A stretch of DNA of 64,000 nucleotides from Solirubrobacter sp963837485 (GCA_963837485.1 CAWINP010000014.1:186001-250000), one strand, 5' to 3'; positions 16,844 through 26,900 are shown, counted from the first letter of the stretch. Notes: a model not told the origin generated them from the sequence alone. Translations and numbers: made by a program.

Positions 16844-18045
16844 GGCGAGGCCTCGCGCTGCGCGCTCGTGGGAGCGTCGAGACGCCCGTCCTCGCCGTGC
16901 TGGACATCCGTGGGGAGCCAGAGCTCGACGCGGAAGCCGTCCGCGGTGGGGCCGGCGTCGAGCCTCCCGCCGAGCAGCTCCGCCCGTTCGCGCATTCCGG
17001 TCAGCCCGTAGCCGCCGCCACCGACGAAGACCGGTTCGCCGGGACCGTGGTCCTGGACGAGCAGCGTCGTGCCGTCGCCGGCGTACTTCACGCGGATGTC
17101 GACGCGGTCGCCGGCGCTGTGCTTGCGCACGTTCGTCAAGGCCTCCTGGGCGGTGCGGTAGAGCGCGAGACGAGCCTCGGAGGAGGTCTCCCGCGGCGTT
17201 CCGATCACGGTCAGCGACGCGCTCGGGCCGAACGCGTCCGCGAGATCGCGCAGGCTCGGCAGCGCGTCGCCGCGCAGCGCGGCGATCGCCTGGCGCGCCT
17301 CGGCCAGGCCGCCGGCCGCCAGCCGGTGCGCCTGCTCGAGCCCGGCGACCACATCGGGGTCGGCCCCGCGGTCGCGGGCCAGCAGCCGCGTCCCCTCGAG
17401 CTGGAGGGCGAGCGCGGAGAGCGAGTGCGCGAGCACGTCGTGCATCTCGCGCGCCATCCGGCCGCGCTCGGCCAGCGCCGCCGACTGCGTGGCCGCCTCG
17501 CGCGACTCGCGCAGCTCCTGGACGGCCTGTTCGAGCTTGTCGCGCCGGTACGCGAGCTGGCGGATCAGGCGCGTGATCAGAAACCACGGGACGACGGAGA
17601 AGACCAGGCCGACGGCGGTCGCGGCGCCCTTGTCGTGGTGGACCGCGATGATCGCCACCTCGGCGCCCAGCGTCCCGGCCGCGATGATCGTCGCCGGCAC
17701 GCGCGGCATCCGGATGCCGGCGATGACCACGACGTAATAGACGCCGGCGAAGCCGGCGCTGTCGGGCTGCACGGTGACGAAGATGCAGCTCGCGACGGCG
17801 ACCGCCAGCAGCCCGCTCAGCCGCACGCCGGGCGGGAGCGGCTGCAGCGGCAGGCTGGCCGCCATGCCCGCGAGGAACAGTACGATCGCGATCGAGACCA
17901 GCAGGCCGTCGCCGCTGGTGCCGGGCTGCGGGTCGGTCGTGAACGTCGAGACGACGATCACGGCCATCGAGAAGATGCCGAACGCCCGCAGCGCGCGCGG
18001 CGGACCAGTCGCCGACAGTCGCGGGAGCTCGCGGAAGACGCTCAC
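16840..18045 (-). CDS. Sensor histidine kinase, NarL-partner type
   Basis: 401 residues. The N-terminal half has six hydrophobic segments and no large external domain, so the stimulus is probably sensed within the membrane. The HisKA_3 box is GRMAREMHDVLAHSLSALAL with the phospho-His. A HATPase domain follows (AQEALTNVRKHS, GGGGYGLTGMRERAELLGG). It starts with GTG 18045, 6 nt after a TACTGT box on the same strand. Together with the regulator it probably controls the divergent ABC-2 transporter, an arrangement common for drug or cell-envelope stress responses. Confidence 0.92.
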   Translation of the reverse strand: MSVFRELPRLSATGPPRALRAFGIFSMAVIVVSTFTTDPQPGTSGDGLLVSIAIVLFLAGMAASLPLQPLPPGVRLSGLLAVAVASCIFVTVQPDSAGFAGVYYVVVIAGIRMPRVPATIIAAGTLGAEVAIIAVHHDKGAATAVGLVFSVVPWFLITRLIRQLAYRRDKLEQAVQELRESREAATQSAALAERGRMAREMHDVLAHSLSALALQLEGTRLLARDRGADPDVVAGLEQAHRLAAGGLAEARQAIAALRGDALPSLRDLADAFGPSASLTVIGTPRETSSEARLALYRTAQEALTNVRKHSAGDRVDIRVKYAGDGTTLLVQDHGPGEPVFVGGGGYGLTGMRERAELLGGRLDAGPTADGFRVELWLPTDVQHGEDGRLDAPTSAQREASP

Positions 18046-18051
18046 GCCGAC

Positions 18052-18057
18052 ACAGTA
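18052..18057 (-). promoter_or_regulatory. -10 box of the kinase gene, leaderless
   Basis: On the minus strand TACTGT ends 6 nt before the GTG start. Confidence 0.45.
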
Positions 18058-18100
18058 GGGCGGTCAGCCGCAGCGGTCATGGGCGCACGGGTGGACGCGC

Positions 18101-18120
18101 TCTCCACCCACGGGTGGAGA
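18101..18120. promoter_or_regulatory. Candidate operator between two-component and ABC genes
   Basis: TCTCCACCC (18101-18109) and GGGTGGAGA (18112-18120) are perfect 9-bp arms around a 2-bp centre. A third GGGTGGA lies at 18089-18095. The site is in the 97-bp divergent region, 23 bp from the first ABC start and downstream of the kinase -10 box, where a dimeric response regulator could control both directions. Confidence 0.6.
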
Positions 18121-18142
18121 TGCAGGTTCGACCCGCGCGCCG

Positions 18143-19158
<1,016 letters not shown>

Positions 19159-19162
<4 letters not shown>

Positions 19163-19977
19163 ACGACTTCACACTCGTCCGCCGCTGGCTGGCGGGCCGG
19201 ATCCGGCTGACGCTGCGCAATCCGCGCGCCGTCACCTTCACCTTCGCGTTCCCGCTCGTGCTGGTAGTGCTGTTCAACGCATTGAACGGTGACACCATGG
19301 TGAAGTCGGCGGGCGCCGACGTGCCGTTCTCACAGTTCTACACGCCGGCGATCGGCGTGTTCAGCCTCGTCGCCGCCTGCTACACGACGCTGATCATGGG
19401 CATCGCCACCGCGCGCGACTCCGGGCTGCTCAAGCGCGTGCGCGGCACTCCGCTGCCGATCGGCATCTACCTGGGCGCGTGGATGACCAGCGCCGGCGTG
19501 GTCGGCATCCTGGCCATCGTGGCCATGTTCGCGGTCTCCGTGCCCGCGTTCGGCGTCACCATCTACGTCAGCACGCTGCCGGCCGCGATCGTCACACTCG
19601 TGCTCGGCGCCGCCTGCCTGACCGCGCTCGGCGTCGCCGTCGCGAGCCTGGTGAAGAACGCCGATCAGGCGATGCCGGTCGCGCAGTTCACCTTCCTGCC
19701 GCTGTCGTTCATCTCCGGCATCTGGTACCCGCTCGACGACGCGCCGCAGTGGGTCGTCACGATCGCGCACTTCTTCCCGCTCTACCACATCGCGCACGCC
19801 TTCGAGTACTGCTTCGTGCCGGGCTCCGGCAACGGCTGGCAGCCCGATGACCTGTGGGCGATCGCCGTCTGGACCGCGGTCGGCGCGTTCGTCGCCGTGC
19901 GCCGCTTCCGGTTCGAGCCGGGGCAGGGCGAGCGCGTCGGTCTCGGCCGGCTGCGGTCGGTCATCGCTAGTCGCTGA
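19159..19977 (+). CDS. ABC-2 type permease
   Basis: 272 residues and six membrane helices (VTFTFAFPLVLVVLFNAL; VFSLVAACYTTLIMGIA; VVGILAIVAMFAVSV and others). It contains the ABC2-membrane motif region around LSFISGIWYPLDDAPQWVVT. It partners the ATPase just upstream through an ATGA overlap. The last 11 bp overlap the converging HEAT-like gene. Confidence 0.9.
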
Positions 19978-20284
19978 AGTCCAGCCGCGCCGCCGCCGCA
20001 TGCCACTCCGGCGTGCGGCGCTGGCCGGCGAACGCGCGCCGGGCGGCGGTCGCGACGGCCTCGTCATCGTCGGTCACGAGCCGCTCGAGCGCCGCGAGGT
20101 GCGCCGTCTCGGGCAGCAGGTGCATGAGGCGGGCGGCCACGCGCCGCTCGCCCGGATCCTCGGACTCGGCCAGGCGGCGTGCCTCGGCTGCGCCGCCGCG
20201 CGCCTCCATCTCCCGCAGCAGCGCGCCCTTGCCCATCTCGACGGGGCGGTCGTAGGCGGTGACGAGGTCGGCGAGCGAACTCAT
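19967..20284 (-). CDS. Small HEAT-repeat-like protein coupled to the caspase-like gene
   Basis: 105 residues, all predicted helical, with two HEAT/PBS-lyase-like repeats: GERRVAARLMHLLPETAHLA and DDDEAVATAARRAFAGQRR. No catalytic residues are evident. Its ATG overlaps the stop of the upstream tagged caspase-like gene (ATGA), which implies matched expression. A role as chaperone, adaptor or inhibitor of that protein is my inference from the pairing; HEAT folds are protein-binding scaffolds. Confidence 0.65.
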   Translation of the reverse strand: MSSLADLVTAYDRPVEMGKGALLREMEARGGAAEARRLAESEDPGERRVAARLMHLLPETAHLAALERLVTDDDEAVATAARRAFAGQRRTPEWHAAAARLDFSD

Positions 20285-21690
20285 CGCGACAGATTGTCCC
20301 CGAAGCCGCTGCCGGCGTACGGCGCGCCGGCGTAGCCCTCCTCGTTGCCCTTCATCTCCTCGTTCATGCCCTTGACGACCTCCTCGGCCGACTGCTCGCC
20401 CACCAGGCCGTCGAGGAACGCGGTGAACGCCTCGGCCTCCGCGCCGAATCCGACCGTGCGGCGCGTCTCGATCACGTCGGCCGACTTGGTGTCGAACCCC
20501 GGCGTCTTGCGGATCGCCTGCTCATAGTCCATCGTGCGGCAGCCGTCGAACACGAGCACGCGGTACTTGCGGTCCGGAGTGGCGGCCGCCTTCTCCGCGA
20601 TCCCGCCGGTCGAGCCGGTCTCGGCCGTCGTGCCGGTCTGATCCATCGCCCAGTTGATGAGCTTGCCGCCGAACTCCTCGGGATGCTTGTTCTTCGCGTT
20701 CAGCCGGAGGTTGCCGGCGTTGGAGAACTCGACCTGGATGCGCTGGTGGTCCCAGCGCCACAGGAAGCGGCTCCAGGCGCCGCCGCCATGCTCGGATGCG
20801 AGCACCTGGCCGAGCACCTCGTAGTCGTCGATCACCTGTTCGACGTTCCCGTTGGAGTCGAGCAGCGTGAACTTGCCGAAGTTGCGGTCGAAGTCGGGCC
20901 CTGAGCCGTAGCGGCCGTGGCCGGAGTAGTACGCGGCGTCGCCCTGCGCCATGCCCTCCTCGAACGCCGCGCGCGCTTCGACGCCCTTGTCGCCGCCGGG
21001 GTTCATGATGAAGCGGACGATCGCGGGGATCGGGCGCGCGGGGCCGGCGGGAGGCGCGTACGTGAGCGCGACCTCCTTGACGAAGAAGCGCCCGAAGCCG
21101 GTGGTCTGGCGGCCCGCGGTCGCGTACAGCTCGGCCGCGCGCTCGGCGTCCTCGGTGTAGCCGCGCGCCTTCAGCGCGTCCTCGATGTCCTGGGCGTACT
21201 GGGCCCACTGGGTGGCGTCGAGCTCCTCCATGAACCCGTAGCCGAACGTGAGGTCGAGCAGCCCGTCCTTGAACAGCTCGCCGTAGCGCAGGTCGTGGCC
21301 GGAGCCCGACTTCGGGCGCGTCGCGGCCGTGAGGCGGGTGAGCGTGGTGGCGGCGTCCAGGTTGCGCCATTCGTCGCCGCCGAACGCCTCGACGAGCCCA
21401 AGTTCTGAGCCCTTGCCCAGGATGCCGTCGAGGCCGAGCTTGTACAGGCGCAGGCGCTTGAGCTCGCGCTGGATCGGCCGGACATCCTCCTTCGTCCACG
21501 CGTAGTAGGGCGCGAGCGGCGTCCCGTCCGTGGTCTGCGCCGCCTCCGCGGCGCGTTGCGACTCGACGAGGCGCGCCACCGCGGCGTTGCCGGCCGCGCG
21601 CTGCAGCGCCAGCAGCGGGTGCGCCGGGGGCGGCTCGGGCCGCCGTTGGAGCGTGGTCTCGTCGCGTTCGCGCGGAATCGGCCGGCGCAC
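20281..21690 (-). CDS. LQRxxGNxAV-tagged protein with peptidoglycan-binding-like and caspase/CHAT-like domains
   Basis: 469 residues. Residues 26-42 (LLALQRAAGNAAVARLV) carry the tag also seen in the gene at 1-761. Residues 70-105 (RPIQRELKRLRLYKLGLDGI, then LGKGSELGLVEAFGG) match the peptidoglycan_binding_1 pattern. From about residue 205 there is a fold with IPAIVRFIMN, then AAYYSGHGRYGSGPDFD (His258), a long variable part, and KYRVLVFDGCRTMDYE (Cys384). A GHG histidine and a DxC cysteine, each after a hydrophobic strand, are the catalytic dyad pattern of clan CD peptidases (caspases, CHAT). GTG 21690 is the start used. No injection-apparatus genes are in the window. The protease role and delivery are inference. 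Confidence 0.75.
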   Translation of the reverse strand: MRRPIPRERDETTLQRRPEPPPAHPLLALQRAAGNAAVARLVESQRAAEAAQTTDGTPLAPYYAWTKEDVRPIQRELKRLRLYKLGLDGILGKGSELGLVEAFGGDEWRNLDAATTLTRLTAATRPKSGSGHDLRYGELFKDGLLDLTFGYGFMEELDATQWAQYAQDIEDALKARGYTEDAERAAELYATAGRQTTGFGRFFVKEVALTYAPPAGPARPIPAIVRFIMNPGGDKGVEARAAFEEGMAQGDAAYYSGHGRYGSGPDFDRNFGKFTLLDSNGNVEQVIDDYEVLGQVLASEHGGGAWSRFLWRWDHQRIQVEFSNAGNLRLNAKNKHPEEFGGKLINWAMDQTGTTAETGSTGGIAEKAAATPDRKYRVLVFDGCRTMDYEQAIRKTPGFDTKSADVIETRRTVGFGAEAEAFTAFLDGLVGEQSAEEVVKGMNEEMKGNEEGYAGAPYAGSGFGDNLSR

Positions 21691-21761
21691 GCCGCGACCC
21701 TATGCGGCGGTCGTCCGGGGTGTCCAGCAAACTCAGGGTGGCCCGGGAAAGTCCAGGGCGC

Positions 21762-22586
21762 TCAGAGCCCTTCGGCCTTCACGCCCGGGATCGCGCGCCA
21801 CAGCGCGAGCGCGGCGAGCGCGAGCAGGACGAGCATTCCCGCCACGTACACGCCCGCGCCGGACACGTCGTCCGGATGCAGCAGCGGCAGCGCGAGCAGC
21901 AGCAGGCACCACGCCGCCAGCGTGCAGTAGGGGATGAACGCCTCCGACGGCCGCCGCAGCATCACCGCGCAGCACACCAGCATCGTCCCCACCATCGCGT
22001 ACCAGGACGCCACCGCACGCGCCAGCAGCGGCGTCAGCGGCCACGGCCAGTGCGAGGCGAGGTCGCCGGGGAACAGGTACAGCGCGGCCGCCCCGGCGAG
22101 CATCACGGCTCCGGCGACCGCGGATAGCGCGCGCACGAGGTTCAGGCGCGGGTCCGCCTCCGGCGCGGGCTCCGCGTTGCGCCGCTGGCGGGCGACGAGG
22201 AACGGGATCGCGAACGGCACGCCCGCGTACACGATCACCCAGCCCCACGTGGGCGGGTAGTCGAACTTGAACTTGTCGTGGTGGACGAGGGTCGCCACCG
22301 CCAGCGTCGTGGCGAGAACCCACAACGCCGGCGGCAGCATCTGGAGAGAGCGCCACCGGGTCGTCGCGAACAGGACGAGCCCGGTGGCGAGGGTGCCGGC
22401 GAGGAACCCGCCGCCGATGAAGGCGGCGTTGACCGGCGGTTTGATCGACCACGCGTAGTCCGTCAGGGCGTGGCTGGGGAGGAAGTAGAGGAACGCGCCG
22501 TTGGCGAGGGCGAGCACGAACAGCAGCCACACCCCCGCGCGCGTCAGCGGCAGCACGGCGCCGCGGGCCTGGGCGACTCGGGTCAC
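21762..22586 (-). CDS. Multi-pass membrane protein, unknown
   Basis: 274 residues with about eight hydrophobic helices (AGVWLLFVLALANGAFLYFL; LATGLVLFATTR; WGWVIVYAGVPFAIPFLVAR; AWCLLLLALPLLHP). GTG 22586 starts at the first sensible residue; further upstream the frame is antisense to the neighbouring gene. It follows the small gene at 22600-22842 by 13 bp on the same strand. I recognise no family. Confidence 0.75.
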   Translation of the reverse strand: MTRVAQARGAVLPLTRAGVWLLFVLALANGAFLYFLPSHALTDYAWSIKPPVNAAFIGGGFLAGTLATGLVLFATTRWRSLQMLPPALWVLATTLAVATLVHHDKFKFDYPPTWGWVIVYAGVPFAIPFLVARQRRNAEPAPEADPRLNLVRALSAVAGAVMLAGAAALYLFPGDLASHWPWPLTPLLARAVASWYAMVGTMLVCCAVMLRRPSEAFIPYCTLAAWCLLLLALPLLHPDDVSGAGVYVAGMLVLLALAALALWRAIPGVKAEGL

Positions 22587-22599
22587 GAGCGGAAGACTC

Positions 22600-22842
22600 T
22601 CAGGGAATCGGCACGCTGCGTACACGAATGACCTCGCTGCGCTCGCTGACGTAGTGCGGAAGCTGGCCGAGCGCGTCCTGCTCGCTGTCGGCGTCGACGA
22701 CCCACCACAGCGCGTGGCCGCCCTGCAGGCAGCTCGACAGCGCGAGCCGGTGGCGCAGCGGGCTCTCGAACCCGCGCCACGCGGCAAACGCGAACGGGCA
22801 CTCCTCGGCGGGGTGCTGATGGCTGAGCAGGAACGTCGGCAC
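22600..22842 (-). CDS. Small hypothetical protein, 80 aa
   Basis: Starts VPTFLLSHQHPAEECPFAFA and continues AWRGFESPLRHRLALSSCLQ, then a strand GGHALWWVVDADSEQDALGQ and a final RSEVIRVRSVPIP. The alternation suggests a ferredoxin-like alpha/beta barrel of the kind found in small cytosolic dimeric proteins; that fold is a guess. GTG 22842 start. It is probably co-transcribed with the membrane protein downstream. Confidence 0.6.
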   Translation of the reverse strand: MPTFLLSHQHPAEECPFAFAAWRGFESPLRHRLALSSCLQGGHALWWVVDADSEQDALGQLPHYVSERSEVIRVRSVPIP

Positions 22843-23019
22843 GGCGTCCAATCTGCCGGACCCCGACACGCGCCGGTATGGGGGATCTCCCTGAATCGGA
22901 GGCGGGCGTCGCATCCCCGACAAGCCTCCCAAGATCCTCCCATGGATCAGCCACGTAACTTGACGCTTGGCGTCATCCCGCTCATCGCCTACGTAGACTC
23001 CTGATTCCCTTCAAATTTG

Positions 23020-23036
23020 CCGGTGCAACTCACCGG
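23020..23036. promoter_or_regulatory. Stem-loop in the leader of the next gene
   Basis: CCGGTG-CAACT-CACCGG, a perfect 6-bp stem, 17 nt before the ATG at 23054 and just after a possible 20-codon reading frame (22942-23004). Confidence 0.4.
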
Positions 23037-23053
23037 AAATCAACGGGAGATCT

Positions 23054-24115
23054 ATGGGAAGCGCGATCGCGACGAGAAGGCGCCGGGGATTGCCGAGTCC
23101 GCTCGAGCGCGACCTCGATCGCGTTCGCCTGGCCGGCCTGGAGCGCGTCTCGGCGGTCGCCGCGGCGGGGCTCGAGGTGCTGCCCGAGCTCGCGTCGGTG
23201 GTCGCCGCCGCCGACCGGATCGGCGCCGGCGTCGATGCCGCCGAGGGGCCGGCGCTGAGGGCGATGGCGATCCGGGCGGTCGTGACCCAGGCGCTCGAGG
23301 ACCTCGGCGACGCGCCCGACGCCCACGCCGCCCGCGCGCTGTTCGCCGGCGGCGGAGGCCTGCGCGAGCGCGAGGCGGCCGCCGCCGCGCTCGTCGGCCG
23401 CGCCGCCGACACCTATCGCCGCCGCGTGCGCGCCGAGGTGCTCCCGCGGCTGGCCGAGGCCGTGCTCGCCGTCGAGCTCGAGGAGGAGGACGCCCGGCCG
23501 GAGCCCGCGTCGGTCGAGCTTCAGCGCCGGCGCGACCAGCCGCGCGTGGAATGGCTGCTCACCCAGGCCAACGAGTCGGTCTACGTCTGCGGCATCAACC
23601 TCGACGCCGTCGTGGCATGTGTGAACTTGATCACCGAGGTCGCGCGCAGAGGTGTACATGTGAGATTGCTGTCACAGGATCCGCGCGGACGTCACCTCAT
23701 ACCGTTCGCGCAATTCAGTGGAGTGGATCCGGAGGTGAGACGCACCAAGATCTCATCCAACCTCCGTCACCTCGCGGCGCAGCTCGCGCCCGCGCGCGGC
23801 AAGATCGAGCTGCGCACGCTGGACGCGTTCGTGTCGGTCGGCGGCATCGGCGTCGACCTGCACCTGCCGTCGGGCTTCATGGTCGTGCAGCACTATCTGC
23901 GCGCCATCACCGCCGAGAAGTCGCCGTCGCTGTGGATCGAGCGGCGGGCCAATCCCGCCTGGTACGACGTCTACGAGCGCGCGCTGGAGCAGGCGTGGCG
24001 AGACTCCTCGCTGCACGCCAAGGCCGGTCAGGGATCGGCGCGCTCGCGCCCGACGATCTCCGCGACCCCGGCACGGGAGGCGACGCCGAGCTTCCCGAAC
24101 ACGCGTGTCATGTGA
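23054..24115 (+). CDS. Hypothetical protein with HKD/DUF5919-like C-terminal part
   Basis: 353 residues. The first half is helical and Ala/Arg/Glu-rich. From about residue 165 comes RVEWLLTQANESVYVCGINL, then NLITEVARRGVHVRLLSQDP, and later SGFMVVQHYLRAITAEKSPS, which resembles the strand-helix pattern of phospholipase-D-like/DUF5919 effector domains; this is a weak resemblance. GGGAG precedes ATG 23054. Codons between about 23610 and 23770 are distinctly less GC-rich than the rest. The last 30 or so codons are antisense to the LAL regulator's DNA-binding domain (88-bp overlap), so the natural stop may have been lost. Confidence 0.55.
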   Translation: MGSAIATRRRRGLPSPLERDLDRVRLAGLERVSAVAAAGLEVLPELASVVAAADRIGAGVDAAEGPALRAMAIRAVVTQALEDLGDAPDAHAARALFAGGGGLREREAAAAALVGRAADTYRRRVRAEVLPRLAEAVLAVELEEEDARPEPASVELQRRRDQPRVEWLLTQANESVYVCGINLDAVVACVNLITEVARRGVHVRLLSQDPRGRHLIPFAQFSGVDPEVRRTKISSNLRHLAAQLAPARGKIELRTLDAFVSVGGIGVDLHLPSGFMVVQHYLRAITAEKSPSLWIERRANPAWYDVYERALEQAWRDSSLHAKAGQGSARSRPTISATPAREATPSFPNTRVM

Positions 24116-26829
24116 CTCTCGACGGTCTTCTCGGAGAGGAACAGCTCGGCGGCGATCTCCTTGTTGGTCGCGCCGCCGGCGACCAGCTCGGCGACCTCGC
24201 GCTCGCGGCCGCTGAGGCTCGCCAGCCCGTCGCCCCCCGGCGCGCGTCGCCGGCGTGTCGACGTCTTGCGGCCGAGCCGCCGCAACTCGCGCGCGGCCTC
24301 GTCGCGCAGGCGCACGGCGCCGACGGCGGCGAGCTCTGACTCCGCCTGCTCGAGCGCGGCGACGTCGCTGTCCAGCCGGCCCGCCAGCGTGCGCGCGCGA
24401 GCGGCCTGGATGACGGCGCCGACGCCGTCGGCGCACGCCGCGGCCTCGCGCGCCGGCCCGGCGTCCGCGTCGACCAGGGCGCGGGCGCACAGCACGGCCG
24501 CGCGGGCGTACGGGAGCGTCAGCGGCGCGACCGCGGCCTCGCCGCGCGCCACCCACGCCTCGGCCGCGCCCTTGCGGCCGAGCGCGAGCTCGGCGCGGGC
24601 CAGCACCGCGTACAGCCAGGCCCGCCGGCCGGGCTCGGTGCGCGGAAACTCGGGCGCGCCGCCGGCGCTCATCGCGGCCAGGCAGCGCTCCGGCTCGCCG
24701 GCCTCGAGCTGGGCGGCGGCGACGTGCACGCGCGTCGCGCGCGAGAGCACGCTCTCGTCGAGCCCGTCGAGCAGCGCCACGGCCTCGGCGCCGGCCGCGC
24801 GGGCGCGCGACAGCTCGCCGCGCAGCGCCGAGATCCAGGCGTCGGCGGTGAGCGCGAAGCAGAGCATCTGCGGGTTGCCCCACAGGCGCGCGCCCTCGAC
24901 TGCCGCGCCCGCGTGGTCGGCCGCCTCGGCGAGCCGGCCGCGGACCTCGAGCGAGTGCGCGAGCCCGATCGTCATCGGGATCACGAACTGCCCCTGCCCG
25001 GAGGCGCGCGAGACGGCGATGCCGCGGCGGAAATGGCGGATCGAGTCCTCGTAGCGCTCGCAGAAGAACTCGGCGAAGCCGAGGTAGTAGGCGGCGTCGG
25101 GGCGCCCGGCGAGCGTGCCGTCGTCGAGCGCGTCCAGGCGCGCCGCGGCGTCGGCCTGCAGCGCCTGCGCGACCTCCGTGCGGCCGAGGCCGAGCTCGGC
25201 GAAGCACTCGAGTGCGACGGCGACGGCGGCGAGCGCGGGCGCCTCGGTCTCGCGCGCCTTGCGCGCCCACTCGGCGACGGCGTCGAAGTCGCTGTCGTAG
25301 AGCGCGTCGGCGGCGAGCTCGACCTGCAGGTCGGTCGCCGCGTCGCCTTCGAGCTCCGCGAGCGCGCCGAGCAGTCGCGCGTGGGCGGCGGCATGACGGC
25401 CGAGCAGGTTCTCGCACATCGCGCACCCGGCCACGAGCCGCGCGCGCACCGGGCCGAGCTCCGGCCCGACGAGCGCGAGCGCGTCGTTGAGCGCCTCCAG
25501 CGCGCGCTCGAGCCGGCCGGTCGCGGCCAGCGCCTGGGCGAGCCCGATCAGCAGCTCGAGCCGGCGCAGCGCGTCGTCGTGGGAGACGAGCCGCAGCGCC
25601 GCCGCGAACCAGTCCGCGGCGGTGGCGGGCGCGCGCGCGGCGGTGTGGCGCGCGGCCTCGATCAGGACGGCAACGGCGGCGTCGTCGCCGGGCCGCGCGC
25701 AGCGGGCGAGATGGTGCGCGCGGGCGACGAGCGAGCCGCCGCGCTCGGATAGCGATGCGGCGGCGCGGCCGTGGGCGGCGATCCGCCAACCCTCCGTGGC
25801 CGAGGCGTAGATCGCGTGGCGGACGAGCGGGTGGCGGAAGCGGTAGCGGCGCGGGGCGTCGGTGCCGACCAGCAGCCCGCCGGCCAGCAGCTCGTCGAGC
25901 GCGTCCAGCGCTTCCGGCTCGTCCAGGCCGGCCGCCGCGGCGGCGAGGTCGAGGTCGATCGGGTCGCCGGCCACTGCGGCGCCCTGGGCGAGCAGGCGGC
26001 CCGGCGCGGCCAGCGCGGCGATCTCCTGGTCGAGCGCGCGGCGCACGACGGGAGGGACGCCGGGAGCGGCCGGGCCGTCGAGCGCGGCCGCGCTGCGCCG
26101 CCCGGCGGCATGCTCGCGCGCGAGCTGCTCGAGGAAGAACGGATTGCCGCCGCCCTCGTCGAAGATCGCGCTGCGGATCGGCCCCGGCATGCCGTCGCCG
26201 AGCAGCGTCTCGCCCTCCTCGCGGCTGAGCGCGGCGAGCGGGCGCTCGGTGACCGTCCCGTCGCGCTCGGCGGTGTGCAGCGCACCCGAGAGCAGGGGCC
26301 GCACCGGCGCGGGCCGGAACGCGAGCGCGAGCACCAGCGGCGCCTTCGGCGGGTGCCGGAGCAGGTGCGCGACGGCCTCCAGCGACGAGTCGTCGGCCCA
26401 GTGCAGGTCGTCGAGCGTGAGCACGACCGGGCGAATCTTCGCCAGCGCCTCGAGCAGGGCGCGCAGCGCGCGGTGGGTGCGGTAGCGCTCGTCCTGCAGG
26501 CCGGCCGGGGTGCCGACGGTGGGCAGGACCGCGGCCAGCTCGGGCAGCTGGTCGCCGACCAGGCGCTCCAGCCGGTCCACGCCGAGCGCGCCGGCATAGT
26601 CGGCCAGCGCGTCGCCCCAGGCGCCGAACGGCAGCTCGCGCTCGAGCTCGGACGCCCGCCCGGCGAGCACGAGGTGCCCACGCGCGTCGGCGCGGGTGCG
26701 CAGCTCGTCCAGCAGGCGCGACTTGCCGATGCCCGGCTCGCCGGAGAAGGCGAGCACGGCGCCGGTGCGGCGATCCAGCCCGCGCAGGGCGTCTTCGACG
26801 GCCGCCAGCTCCTCGCGCCGCCCGATCAA
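24028..26829 (-). CDS. Large LuxR-family ATP-binding regulator (LAL type)
   Basis: 933 residues. The N-terminal AAA/STAND ATPase has IGRREELAAVEDALRG, Walker A GEPGIGKS, Walker B PVVLTLDDLHWADD and a conserved DEGGGNPFFLEQL. A long helical TPR-like middle follows (about residues 350-820). The C-terminal LuxR HTH is LSGREREVAELVAGGATNKE with SEKTVESHMTRVFGKLGVAS. The only in-frame start after a stop is TTG 26829. LAL regulators activate secondary metabolism or carbohydrate genes in response to nucleotide and ligand binding; the target here is unknown and no cluster lies beside it. Confidence 0.9.
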   Translation of the reverse strand: MIGRREELAAVEDALRGLDRRTGAVLAFSGEPGIGKSRLLDELRTRADARGHLVLAGRASELERELPFGAWGDALADYAGALGVDRLERLVGDQLPELAAVLPTVGTPAGLQDERYRTHRALRALLEALAKIRPVVLTLDDLHWADDSSLEAVAHLLRHPPKAPLVLALAFRPAPVRPLLSGALHTAERDGTVTERPLAALSREEGETLLGDGMPGPIRSAIFDEGGGNPFFLEQLAREHAAGRRSAAALDGPAAPGVPPVVRRALDQEIAALAAPGRLLAQGAAVAGDPIDLDLAAAAAGLDEPEALDALDELLAGGLLVGTDAPRRYRFRHPLVRHAIYASATEGWRIAAHGRAAASLSERGGSLVARAHHLARCARPGDDAAVAVLIEAARHTAARAPATAADWFAAALRLVSHDDALRRLELLIGLAQALAATGRLERALEALNDALALVGPELGPVRARLVAGCAMCENLLGRHAAAHARLLGALAELEGDAATDLQVELAADALYDSDFDAVAEWARKARETEAPALAAVAVALECFAELGLGRTEVAQALQADAAARLDALDDGTLAGRPDAAYYLGFAEFFCERYEDSIRHFRRGIAVSRASGQGQFVIPMTIGLAHSLEVRGRLAEAADHAGAAVEGARLWGNPQMLCFALTADAWISALRGELSRARAAGAEAVALLDGLDESVLSRATRVHVAAAQLEAGEPERCLAAMSAGGAPEFPRTEPGRRAWLYAVLARAELALGRKGAAEAWVARGEAAVAPLTLPYARAAVLCARALVDADAGPAREAAACADGVGAVIQAARARTLAGRLDSDVAALEQAESELAAVGAVRLRDEAARELRRLGRKTSTRRRRAPGGDGLASLSGREREVAELVAGGATNKEIAAELFLSEKTVESHMTRVFGKLGVASRAGVAEIVGRERADP

Positions 26830-26883
26830 CCGGGATTCGATGCTCGTGCTCGCGCTCGTGATTTGACTCTAATCAGCCACGCG

Positions 26884-26900
26884 GCCGCCCGGAGGGCGGC
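26884..26900. terminator. GC hairpin after the SGNH gene
   Basis: GCCGCCC-GGA-GGGCGGC, a perfect 7-bp stem, 13 bp beyond the SGNH gene's stop. It lacks a T-tract, so termination is only likely. Confidence 0.45.

Noticed and set aside
23753..25789. 678-codon frame on the minus strand
   Set aside because: Shadow of the LAL regulator in another frame; no domains.
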